Source: Quillaja saponaria
Lineage: Eukaryota > Streptophyta > Magnoliopsida > Fabales > Quillajaceae
DNA: 64,000 nucleotides
Direction: 5' to 3'
Assembly (NCBI GenBank): GCA_029379385.1
Contig: CM055605.1
Span: forward strand, 9,769,001 to 9,833,000
Below the pieces are notes generated by a model. It had not been told where the DNA came from. It was given only the letters and a program-made list of their open reading frames with translations, and searched no databases. Below are positions 47,401-58,134 of the stretch, in pieces (position 1 is the first letter of the stretch; each line of letters opens with the position of its first letter). The position numbers and the translations under genes were made by a program.

Positions 47401-48094
47401 TAAACATCTCGAAACCCTTTCAAATTCAGAGGAACATCAACCGATTATCATATCTCTGAGTTACCTACAAATCACGAGGTGCCCTAAATTTGTTTCATTT
47501 GGCAAGAGAGAATTTTCCGCCCCCAAACTTAAATGGTGTGGTATTGGTGATATGGAAAATTTGAAGGCACTACCTGAACAAATGCACACCCTCCTTCCAT
47601 CTCTTGGAGGGCTAACAGTGATAAATTGTCCGCTAGTTGATTCATTTCCAGAAGGTGGTTTGCCGTCCAAACTAAAACAACTTCGCATCTTTGGTTGCTC
47701 CAAACTCATAGCCTCCCGCATGGATTGGGGTTTATGCAGACTTCATTCTCTGCAATACTTTGATATTGAATTTGGAGATGACAGTGTAGAGTCCTTTCCA
47801 GAGGAAGGGCTACTCCCCACCTCTCTTTCATGTGTTGCCCTCTCTGGTCGAAATCTAAAATCAATTAACCACAAGGGCCTGCTCTGCCTAATATCTCTCA
47901 AGGAATTATGGATAGATGATTGCCCCAATCTCCAAGGCTGGCCTGATGAGGGTCTTCCAAGGTCCCTGTCAATTCTGAACATCACTGGCAATTGTCCTCT
48001 GTTGACAAAGCGATACCAAAAGGAGAAGGGAGAAGACTGGCATAAGATAGCTCATATACCTAGCGTTCTGATTAACGGAGAGATAATCACATGA
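44426..48094 (+). CDS. CC-NB-LRR disease resistance protein (RPP13-like protein 1 type)
   Basis: An intracellular immune receptor that senses pathogen effectors and, in its ATP-bound state, triggers defence. The single exon gives 1222 residues from ATG 44426; the same frame is open back to 44411 but starts there with TTG. The coiled coil carries the EDVID-like YEAEDIWDEI. NB-ARC motifs are intact and in order: P-loop GMAGLGKTT (about residue 182), RNBS-A FDLKAWVCVSE, kinase-2 LLVLDDVWN, RNBS-B GSKILVTTRN, GLPL CKGLPLAL, RNBS-D CFAYCSLFPKDYEF and MHD as VMHD (about 472). A long LRR region follows (about 540-1200) with repeats of the SL-x-L-x-I-x-x-C type. The P-loop has Ala-Gly-Leu in place of the commoner Gly-Gly-Val/Ile. 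The first ~25 residues of the coiled coil are lost to an upstream frameshift (previous entry). The gene lies in a locus with a truncated paralogue at 38 kb. Confidence 0.93.
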   Translation: MLSFFRGGKLKDDLLKKLKIKMFSINGVISDAEKKQMTDPDVKAWLVEVKDIVYEAEDIWDEIEFEALKTKSEAEFESTTSKVRNFIANVSNPFERKMESRVQEILNQLEYLANQVELLELKKGSNVGDGVGGHLSQRLPSSCLLDESAIYGRDDDKEKITTLLLSDDIESGNNPSVITIVGMAGLGKTTLAQLVYNDKRMDDQFDLKAWVCVSEEFDVRRVSRTILKTIITSSNNDDNENLNILQLKLKDILMGKKFLLVLDDVWNENRFNWEVLQCPFNYGNSGSKILVTTRNLNVGSIMRSVQIHHLKQLSEEDCWKLFAAHAFGNGGCNANPSLEPIGRKIVAKCKGLPLALKTLGSLLYTKLSQEEWESILTSDIWNMPNDDSNIMPALILSYHYLPSHLKRCFAYCSLFPKDYEFDMEDLVLLWMAENFLQISHKDKRIEDVGNEYFRDLLSRCFFQQSSCNKTCFVMHDLLNDLAKFVSGEFCFRLEGEEAQNIATKTRHFSYLQVQFEGCKRFDSLYEADRLRTFLPLYFSRERIYCWMSSKITHDLLSTKKCLRSLSLSYYCTIEELPDSIGNLKYLRYLNLSCTRIRRLPESTCLLYNLQTLKLNECKSLEELPKDMHKLVNLRHVNFVGAYKVNKTPTQLGKLKNLQTLTSFYVGRSSGSNIKELGQLNNLQGQLSVLQLQNVVIPMDAVEANMENKKYLETLELGWSENNEESLKERDVLEKLKPHTNLKNLTIRNYGGTRLPDWFVDGSLSTIVSLELSGCKYCFSLPPLGQLPSLKQLSVSGFDAIVAIGPHFYVNNSSSIAQPFGSLEILKFENMAIWEEWWCFEDEIEGAAFVRLQELHIQNCPKLTGQLPQHLPCLTNLVIKGCHQLASSIPMAPVMENIKLEECEKLLLKHLPSTLKSVKIHGDGIPDSLLGEILINNPGVKRLRIINCSDVELPMSHCYSSLEVLQIKDSCDSLRCFSLHLFPKLKKLKLNGCKHLETLSNSEEHQPIIISLSYLQITRCPKFVSFGKREFSAPKLKWCGIGDMENLKALPEQMHTLLPSLGGLTVINCPLVDSFPEGGLPSKLKQLRIFGCSKLIASRMDWGLCRLHSLQYFDIEFGDDSVESFPEEGLLPTSLSCVALSGRNLKSINHKGLLCLISLKELWIDDCPNLQGWPDEGLPRSLSILNITGNCPLLTKRYQKEKGEDWHKIAHIPSVLINGEIIT

Positions 48095-51000
48095 GCTAAC
48101 ATCTTAAGATGGAATGACTCACAGGTAATTTTGATCCCAAAATTCTAAAATGACATTTCAGGCTTTACAATCAAATTTTTTTTTTTTTCATCTCATTTGT
48201 AAGTTATTGGTAAATTTGATTCCAAAGTTCTAAAAAATAACTTTTCCACTTTTCAGGATTGGCTTACCTTCATACTATTTAGTTAAACAAGTCCATTTCT
48301 TGCACCATGAACTACTAGAATCGCAATCATGTTTCTTACCGAGAAGACTCATATTCAGTCTCTTATACTTCTATTTAGTCTTCCTGTGGAACAAGAAAAT
48401 AAAAGACTGTAATACTAGAATGATTAGGTCTTGATACGAAATAGATTGAAGAAGTAGAACATGTACATGTCTTGGAATCTAATATCCGAAGGAAGATATT
48501 GTTTATAAAGTATTAATTGCATCCATACTGTTGTGTATGTGAAAGATCTACTGCTTGTTTCTGTGTCTTTATGTTATTAATTTGTGTTAACAATGTAACA
48601 ACCCTTTCTAATTCCTAGTGTTATAGGTTTTTGAAATTGTTTCAGATTGCTGGAAATGCTCACTTCTTTTAAACTTTTACTTACAGGGAATCCTTGCGTT
48701 GTCTGGCCTTTAGGCTGTAGAAGCATGCAGAAAATGATTTCAAGTTTTGAATATAAAACAATTGTGAGACTGATTTGCTTCAGGTATCTTAATAGGCAGT
48801 TGCATCCGCATTTGTATTAGACATTAACCACCCGGATCGGGTCGAATATATATAGCTGGCTCCATTCCTTTTGCCATATTTCTTAGCTGAGATGTTTTAC
48901 TTGTGCATATTTACCATTTGCTGAGCAGTGTGTTAATAATCTTTTTGAGTTCATTCTTTGGTTGTGGAGCACAAACCCATGCTCAAATACCAGACTTCAA
49001 AGTTTTTGCATTTATCAACTATAAGCTGAAGTAAACTTTATTGTTTTCATGCTATTTTCTTTTAGTTTACCCTATTTTCTTTTTCTTTTTGCTTAATTAC
49101 TAGTGGCTTGGGAGAAGGGGTGACAAAGACTTACCTGTGAGACCGATGTTGCGACAATGGTCCAGTTACTCCAAAGTTCTGAGAAGGATTGAAGGTTTAG
49201 CTCAATCAGAACTTGCAGTGTGTGATCCAGCATGTTTATCTTGAGGGTAACTGAAACATCTTTTAGCGGACGATAGTTCTAGTGTGGCTCCTCCAAGAGC
49301 AGCTTGTATTTGGCAGCGACTAGTGCTGCTTTTTCTTTTCGTTTTGTTTTTGCTCTTTCTTTCTTTACCAAAACTAGTCTTTCTTGTAAATTATTATTAT
49401 TTTTGTTAATATATATAAGTTTTCTTGATTTACAGGTAATGGTCCAAGGTACGAAATAAATTGTACCCAAAATTAGAAGGAAAACAATAGTATATATATA
49501 TGTGGTACAGATTCAGGCATAGACCAGTAACTGGTGTGTACCTGTTATTGATACTACATGCATTTTGAAGTACCCGGGAGCAACATGATTTTATTCCATT
49601 TCATTAGTTGAGACGTATGTGATAAAAATCCTTATTAACACTATTGCAATCAACCTTGTACAAGACTTCTTCAGTCACATTTTACCAATTCTGTTCTTAT
49701 GTAAGAATTTGGCCCCCATGATGCAGACTAGTATTTCATTCGTTGCGGTGCAGATATGATAGATGGTAGCCTTCCAAGACAGCCTAATTAAAGATCACCT
49801 GTAAGTTTATGTACAGATAGGTATTTTGCTTAAGCTAGACATTCTATTTCGAAATCCCACAGCCTCCACATTTCTTGTTGTAACATCATCTGCATGACTG
49901 AATAGCTATTGCACCCAAAGAGAAAATGATTTCTACCTTCAATGCAACTATTGCTGAACAAACCCCATTAAGTGATTCTCAAAGCTTTCCAAGTTTTCAG
50001 AGCGTGACTGGATAGCTTTTATCTTAGGAGGAAGTACAAACAGGCTTATGTCCTTCTCTGTTGCAGATAAGGATGCAATTCACTGCATCTAATCTGAATA
50101 TCAACCAGCCCTTTTGAAATTGCACTTACAGGGGATCTTGCGTTGTCTGGCCTTCAAGCTGTAGAAGTGTGCAGAAAATGATTCCAAGTTTGAATATAAA
50201 ACAATTGTGAGACTGATTTGCTTCAGGATTTTTGAAAAATACGAGTATTCATATTCCGTTTTAGCATAGAGAAGCTTTCATCAAACATTTTGTCGGGTAA
50301 AATGATTTTTACTTTGGAAGTTCCTAGAATTTTCTATTGAAAGTGGCAATCGACACAATTCATTCCATGTCAAAGATACACCACGTTTTAGGGAGAAAAT
50401 TTTAAAAGATATATTGGGCGATAGATTGCCTACATTTTTTTTTTTATCAACTTTTCTATACAACTAATGAAGCTATTTTGCTGCAATAGGTGAAAAAGAA
50501 AGAAGTAGATAATTGTTAGAACACAGAAAGGCCTCTGTGGACTGTTTCTTGATTCCAACGACTAATTCTTAAGGCCAAAAAATTACATTTTGTCCTCCTA
50601 GTTTTAAGTAAAATCAATATGGTCCTTGAAGTTTTTTGTTGTTTTGGTTTTCTAGGTTTTTTGAAAGTGTATCTCGATTATCACTGCACCTAACCCTTGG
50701 TGAAATTTCAATTTGATTTGCCCCATGTGGTTAGGAGCGGAACTACTCTAGTGTGCTCAACTTTTAAAAAATAAAATTACTCTTATAACATTTGAATTTT
50801 ATTTTTCTTCAAATAGTCAGATGTATTTTGAAACTGACATTGTAGATACATACTCAAGAGTTCTTGATTTGATAGAATTTAAGTTTTCAACTCCTCAATA
50901 TCTCACCTAGTCACCAGTCATACTCTAATTAAAAAAATAAAAATAAAGACCCCTCAAGTCTTGCTCGATGTTCACTCTTGATATATTATATATACTAGCC

Positions 51001-54000
51001 TCATCACACATGCGTGTAAGGGCATGTTCAGAAGCTTTTTTTTTTATATTATATTTTTTAGGTAATTATATATCAATTGTTTTAATTAGAAATTAAACTG
51101 TTTGAAAAAGTTATTGTGGATGAATGAGTTTCTAATCAGTTAATTAAAAAAAAAAAATTAATTTGTTGTGTTTAGATGTGAGTTTTATTTATTTATAGAT
51201 AATAAATAAGAATTAAGAAGTTACTAATAGAGATTTTTTTTAATTGTTTTTTGAAAACATAGTAAATTGAAAAAATTCTGATCAACTTAAAATAGCAAGA
51301 AATTATAAATATAGGGTATTGTAGGAAAGTTTATAGCCAAAAAAAAAAAATAATAATAATTAAAGCTAGAGGACACATGTTGTAACTTTTGGAATAGTAT
51401 AGAAGATGTAATATTATTTTGCCTTTCTCTATATCTGTTTTTACTGTTTTGATCCCACATTTTTTATTGTCTTATGTAAAATGGCTTTTTAACTGTTCTA
51501 TTTTTCTTTTAATTTTTTGTTGGTTGGCTAGATAGTGCAGGACTGCAGGTAATTAAGGTGTTTGTTGATTTGTCTATTAGCAACAATTATCTCTTTGCAT
51601 TAACAAAATTGTTTGGCTTGCATGGTTCATTGAAAAAAGACAATAAAATTGCAAATTCTACTTTAAAAAGACATGTAGTGTATCTGTATAGATTCAAGAT
51701 TCTTTGGATCATTTGATATTAGAATTCCATGGAAGTTTTAAGAACTACTTTTCTAGTGATATAAAAAATAAAAAATAAAAAAAAATCATCACTTGGTTTC
51801 AATTCAAAATTTAAATATTTTATCGGTACCCACTAACATAAAATTCTAGTTCCACCACAGCTTATGGTATTTGTTATTCAAACTAATTCTATATTGAGAA
51901 CGCTTTGCTATCATATCCTCCAAACAAACCCCTTCTCAATAAGTCTTTCTTAGATAACATGAGTAAATATGCGGAATTTTGAAACAATTACATTTAAATT
52001 TAGATGAAAAAAATAGAATCTACTATGTATGTTAAAGATCTCTACTTGTTTCTATTTCTTTCTTTATGTTTGAACGATAGAGTTATTAATTTGTAGTTGT
52101 TGTCTTGGACAAGCATAGTGATCTGGGAACAATGTCAAATAAGCCATATTTCAATCCATCTCCCATTCATCTCCAGAATTTTTTTAGAATCTTGCTTAAA
52201 GGCTAAAGAAGGGTTGATCTTGTTCAACCGGCATCATGGAGACTCTTGCTGTTGATTTGTTTGGGTTGGCCACCCCTTTCTCAAGTTCTTCTTGTTTTGG
52301 GCTTTTACCCCTTCTATAACCCAAAAAAAGAAAAAAAAAGAGGGTGATTCACTGTTGAGAGATTGTAGTCACTTGGTCTACTACCACAACTGCATATTAT
52401 CCATTTTGTTGGCTTCTTTGAGTTTATGTTAGAACTTAGAAGACCCTCTAGTGTTCCTGATTCCTAGGGTTGTAAATTTCTGAAGTGTTTCAAATAGGCA
52501 GCATTATACATTGAGGACCCAGGTCAGGTTGATATATAGTTTGAAAGAGTCGTTAAAATATATATTGATTACTTGGTTGGTTTGGTTATATTCACATGCA
52601 TGCTAAACATCAAGTTTTTTTATTTAAAAAAAAAATAAATCTCGGTTTCAATTAACTAAAATAGATATTATTTTATTTTTATTATATAATATATTATTTA
52701 ATTACAAAACAACCATTCATCCAAACTCTATCACAGCAATTAAATTATAAATTGTTGTATATTTTTTATGTTTAAATTTATTAGGCCTAAAATTGTGAAA
52801 ATTTTTGTTTGTTACTACAAATAGCAAATTGAGCCTAAATAACCAAAAACCAACCCAATTTGTTGGGTTAGTTTTAAATATCCTATCTACAAAAATTGAA
52901 TATGTTCTATTAATATAGTAATTGAATATTTGGATTGGTGATTTTTTTCTCTAAAACTGAATCATGTACACCCCTACCTGCATATATTTATTCATTCTCT
53001 TCCATAGTCACTATCACTAAGATGATGATATGGACAGTGGAGGAGAAAGTTATTTTATTGAGTTAAAAAACACTAAAAAATTGTACTCATTAAAAGATAG
53101 ATTATAAATTTTAAGAAAAAATAAAATTATGTGGTTGTTAAAATCTATTTTTCGATCATTAGGATAGTAGAGGAAAGATAAAGAATTCATTTTAGTTTAA
53201 GTATTTCTCTCATACTACCCTCAATTTTTTTAATTACAATTAGCATTTATCAACTAAAAATGAAAGATGATAGAGTAATTGTTGTTCAATATACAAAAAC
53301 CAAGTGGAGAGAAAAATAGTGGTAGTTAGATCAATATATATGTGAGATGAAATAGTGATGACTTTTCATCGATTTATCTAGGTGAAAACATGTACATATG
53401 AAATATAAAAATATTATTTGAGAGAGGCCAAAGTAATAACCTATTTTAAATGAATTCCACTAAATGAAATTTAACCTAGAGGTTAAATGAAATTTATTTG
53501 AAATCCATATTTTATTTAATTTTAAATTTCACACCTAATTGTTAGGATTTCATTTTATGTAATTCATTTGAAATAAGTTATTATTTCATGTCACCTCAAA
53601 TAATTTTTTTATTCCTTAATACTACACATTTACTTGAATAAATCAATGAACAGTTATCACCATTTCATCTCATAAACTTTAAATTTTTTTACTCTCAATT
53701 TATTTTTTGTTCATTAAACAACAAGTAATTTATCGTCTTGATATTTTAATTAAAGAAATAAGAATAGCATGAAAAAAAAAATTTAACTAAAATAAAATTT
53801 TCGTTTGTTTCAAAAGTAAATTCCTCGCTAAACTAAAAATTTGCAATAGATATGATAGTCTAAAAGAAAAAAAAAGAAAAAAAAGTTGTTTACAAACTTA
53901 ATTAAATAATCTGCAAGTTGAAATTAGTGTATTCACTCTAAAGGGACAACAATTCATTAACTAAGCAAACTAGAGTTGATTTAGTCAATTTAGTCGGCTA

Positions 54001-54029
54001 AATTGTACATTAAAATATAACTACTTATA
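48095..54029. other. gene-free 3' flank of the NB-LRR gene, with degraded repeats
   Basis: No supported gene in 5.9 kb. A ~130-bp segment is present at about 48660-48785 and again at 50105-50228 (GTTGTCTGGCC, GCAGAAAATGATT, ATATAAAACAATTGTGAGAC). The stretch around 48530-48640 also has a weaker match at about 52015-52090 and 52440-52500. Low-complexity A/T tracts are frequent. Confidence 0.5.
48660..50228. repeat. dispersed direct repeat pair, ~125 bp, 1.45 kb apart
   Basis: Copies at about 48660-48785 and 50105-50228 share TTGCGTTGTCTGGCCTT, GCTGTAGAAG, GCAGAAAATGATT and CAATTGTGAGACTGATTTGC with few differences. They lie downstream of the NB-LRR stop and may be duplicated 3' UTR or flank. 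Confidence 0.8.
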
Positions 54030-55140
54030 CATCTATCACTTACTATGTCCTCAAGTTGAATGATTATTTCTTTTTGGTCCTTTGGAAAACTTTTACAGCT
54101 ACAATATATTTTTTGTTTTTTTATTTTTTATTTATTCAAGTAGTATTAAAGCTTTTTCAGATCAATTGGCAATTTATTTATGACTTCATTAAAATGCATT
54201 TTAAATTCTTAATCCATATTTAGTGAACAACCAACTTAATTTTCTCATCACTCTGTTATTGCAAAATGTTATAGCACTCAGATTAATTATATATTTTTTA
54301 GTACAATTGAGGTCGTTGCAGTGCCTTACTGTAACTCTAGGCATAACCTGATATCTGGCTTGTTACTCTTGGATTTTGTCTTCATCTGCTAAATTCAAGC
54401 TATCCTATATTGAAACAATGAATTGAGGTATAATTTGATCACTATATACATTAAACATCTTATTCTTGTAAATTTGCTATGCAGTGGGAAGGGTTTCATT
54501 GAGATATAAATTTAATATCTTAGATGTCAAACTTATTTTCTCATACAGTATTTCCTTTTGTAAAGTAGTCGTACTTATGTATTAGATGATGATGTGCAGA
54601 GCTTTATTCATTCAAATGATTTGCAGAGTGAATAATGATTATTCAAACTCATTCAAAGGACCTGAAATACTAGGCAAGACTGGAAACCAGTATATTAATC
54701 AAAAATAGGGCACGATGACATTCTCTTATTTGAAGTAAACACATCAGCATTAATTAGAGTTGAAGCCATAAAAAAGTAATTATATCCAGATCCTGAACTC
54801 ATTTCAATATATTTTAATCAAGTATTGGAAAGTTCATATTTATTTATATTTTTGAAGTTGTTTTCAGGTGCTTTCATGGCAATATAAGTTTTATGGCATC
54901 TTCTGATTGATGAACTTCAATGTATTAGAATTTCAATCTACAAAGGAGATACGGAAACCCAGCTTTTAGTTTGTTTAAGAGTTCAAAAGGATACGGAAGG
55001 TAGCCGATTCATGGTCTAGTATTTAGTGCAATTATTGTTCTTGTAGCTCCTTTTGCATTCTACCTGACATGAACGTGAAACATCGGTTGGTTTAAGAGGA
55101 ATAGCTGATGAGAAATTTTGTAGTATTAAATCTGAATTAG
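54030..55140. repeat. segmental duplication copy B (matches 39780-40800)
   Basis: Collinear with copy A over about 1.1 kb with moderate divergence and some insertions. The match runs to the CACTA element and appears to resume for a few bases (ATGTATTTGC) after it at 63579, so copy B was interrupted by the transposon. Confidence 0.88.
55138..55140. other. CACTA target site duplication, left (TAG)
   Basis: TAG directly precedes CACTACAAG and is repeated at 63576-63578 directly after the right end. Three-base duplications are the rule for CACTA elements. Confidence 0.85.
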
Positions 55141-55160
55141 CACTACAAGAAAACTGCTCA

Positions 55161-55390
55161 TTACCGACCAATCAAGTTGGTCGGTAAAGACCCAAAAGTC
55201 AGTCGGTAACGGGTGGTAGGCAAAATCAAGGTTGCTAATACTGACCATAGTTGGTCGGTATTGTTTGTTAGTGAAATTTTTTGGAGAATTAAAAAAAGTT
55301 GGTCGTTGATTACCGACCAACCAACCTTTTGGTTATTGGTTGGTCAGGTGTTACCAACTAACTATGGTTGGTCGGTATTACCTTTTTGGA
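55161..55390. repeat. left subterminal repeats of the CACTA element
   Basis: Several direct and inverted copies of the 11-12-base unit TTGGTCGGTAA/TTACCGACCAA, for example at 55161, 55177, 55251, 55312 and 55367, some with one or two substitutions. Their paired orientation makes small hairpins likely. Confidence 0.85.
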
Positions 55391-56303
55391 AATATTATTT
55401 GTTTCGGTAAAAATCCTAGGAATCTAGTTTTGATTCTTTTTAATTATAATTTTCTTAAAAACCTGCTTTACATTAAACAATTTCTAAATGAATACTGAAA
55501 ATTAAATATACTGATGTATCGAAATAAAATTGTCATATAATTAGAAATAGGATAATTCATGAACACAATGTAACATAATTAAACAAAATATCATATAATA
55601 TATCAAATAATAAAAACTACTAGCTAAAAATCTTCATCGTGGTCTTTATTGTTCACTGCGTCATCTTGTCCCAAATCAACTTCACCACCATGTCTACTAC
55701 TAGAGGAAGCCCCCACATTGCCCTATTGAAGTGAAATAACTAATTAATATATGTAATAAGGATGATAAGTATACAATTAAGATAGCGTAAACCCAAAAAA
55801 AAAACATAAGCATAATTGGTATAACAACAAAAATCTTGGCAACATGCTTGTAAATAGGCAAAGGTACATCCTCTAGCAATTTACCAAGTTCTGTTAAATG
55901 ACAAGAATTACATGTATCATAATATTTTCAAATATTGAAACCATCTAAGAGTAGCATAAAGGAAACGTTCTCAATAATCATCTCTTTCAACTTTTCAACA
56001 TCTAGCTGTTGCCTGTACACTAACTTGTCAGAACCTAGAAGCCAAATTTCCACATTACATAAAGTTGCAGGCTCCTGAATACGTTATTGCATAACAAGCC
56101 ATGTATATTAAGTCTAATTGGGTACTTCAGATCCCTAATAACGGAAAATAAACCATTCTTTACATATATACCATTACAAATACCTAATTCTATCACATAA
56201 TGATAAAGTTATATCTACATCTCTCTTATGGCAATATATAGACAAGTTTCAATATGGCAGGAAGAAAAAGAATAATAAAGGATACAAAGCATGTGACAAT
56301 GCA

Positions 56304-57992
56304 TCATTTCACAAAAGTTGAAAGAAAGATGAAACTTACTGAAGATGACGGCATAAGAATGCTAGTATCTACACCCAGCTTTGCTACTAACAAGTTCACA
56401 AGATTTTTCATTTCATCTACTTTTTGAGTTAACTCGCTCTTTGTTGTGCTTAACTCATTTTTCAGGGAATCAATCTCATGAGCCATTTCATATTCACGCC
56501 GTGAGGTGGCTGTAGAGGAAGTTGATCTACCGGAAGTACTGGCTCGGTCTCCAAAATAGAACTTTCGCTGATCCAGCCTTCCCACATCCGTATATTTTTC
56601 CTCCTTTTTTCACTCCCCCAGTTGCCTTTAACCAAAGTTCTTCATCAAACTCAGGATGATTAGTAGGATTTTCCCTGTATTTTTCATTCATTAGGCACGC
56701 GTAGGTTTCCTACAAATCCAAATAGAAAAATTTATTAAACATATACACACACATATATACATAGATATATAAATTAGATATTGAAGCTTAGTCAATAAAA
56801 AACAAATTGAAGTGGCTTTTGACTTCTCATTCACAAAATCTCCAGTTTTAGTTTTCTTTAAATGCAGTAGTAAACTTGTAGTGTGCTCGGTTTCGATCCA
56901 AATTCCTTTCTCTACAAAATTATTAAAATTTTAAAATGTTAACATTGCATACCAACTTTTAAAATAATAATATTTTACAAAAAAAAATTACCATTTTTTC
57001 TTTATGTTGTAGTACTGAGATGGATCTTCTAGCATGTCTAACCAATGAGTCATCTCATCCAGATGACCTGTTTTGTGACCCTGTTGCATAAAGTTTTTGC
57101 CACTTATCAGAGGCCCAAATTTGAAAGAGTCCTCTCCAATTTTCTGCTTTCATCCAAATAGGCTTCCATCCCTCGTATTTTAAGAAGTTATTAGTTTTAC
57201 ATTTTTTTAAAGATGTGGTTCGTGCTTCACTCAACAGGTCTTTTAGTCGTTGTTCAGCTTTAATATTGAACACAGATTTAGATTCTACCTTCTCCTTCTA
57301 TGTCTCAAACCTATAATGGGCCTGCAATTTAACAAAAATATTTAATTATTATGACATATTAAGAAAAATAGATATAACCATTATTTAATTACTTTATTAT
57401 ATATAACTATTTACAAGAAATTGTCCAAAACATAATTCTCTAGCCCCCTTGGGAAATTTAGACCAAGTTGGATACCCCCTTGGCATATGAGCACGAATGA
57501 TAGTTAAGATGGTCTTAACAGTTATGCCATCATCAAATTCACTGTAAACATAAACAAATTAATACCATTTTAGAATATTGACACTAGCTACTAATAAGAA
57601 ATATATTTAATATTATGTTTAAGTAAAACATACGTACTCATCACTGATAGCTTTAATTAACTAGCGATCACTCAGGTCTCCAAGAGGTGGTTATAGGTGC
57701 GCAGACCCTCTCGGTGCTCTCGGATAAATGGATGGAACTCTATATGATTCTCCAGTTCCAGTTGTACCTACATGTATATAAAAAAAATCCATAATTCACT
57801 AACTCCATCGATATTATGAACTTACAAAAATTTATAACATAAGTTATTTTTACCAAGTGGGGACTCTGACGAGTTTGAAGCAGGAGGTACAACTATACGC
57901 CATGATTGCGGTGTGTGACTATCTGATTGATTAGAAGTAACATGTGTACCAGGTGATGCTCTAGAGCCAGACCCATGAATACTACGAACCAT
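56304..57992 (-). pseudogene. TNPA-like CACTA protein (Transposase_24 / Ptta-En-Spm family), broken
   Basis: Minus-strand coding pieces separated by introns. The start is MVRSIHGSGSRASPGTH (ATG at 57992-57990). Next comes a stretch around 57550-57420 with AHMPRGYPTWSKFPKGAREL. A central piece at 57273-57055 (LLSEARTTSLKK, KPIWMKAENWRGLFQIW) is followed by a piece at about 56700-56590 with NPTNHPEFDEELWLKATGG. The C-terminal coiled-coil piece is at 56585-56304. This is the plant transposase family that binds subterminal repeats and aids excision. The last two pieces are in different frames without a plausible intron between them (break near 56550-56590), and some junctions carry stops, so I call it a pseudogene. 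Confidence 0.8.
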
Positions 57993-58134
57993 GATCTATA
58001 TCTTATATAATAAGAATATACATTTAAAAAAAATTAGAAAGTGTGCTAAAAGAACTACATAAGATATGTCTGTAAATATTAAAATATAAAAAGTTTTACA
58101 ATATAAGAACAAATCATATACAAGATATGCTAAT

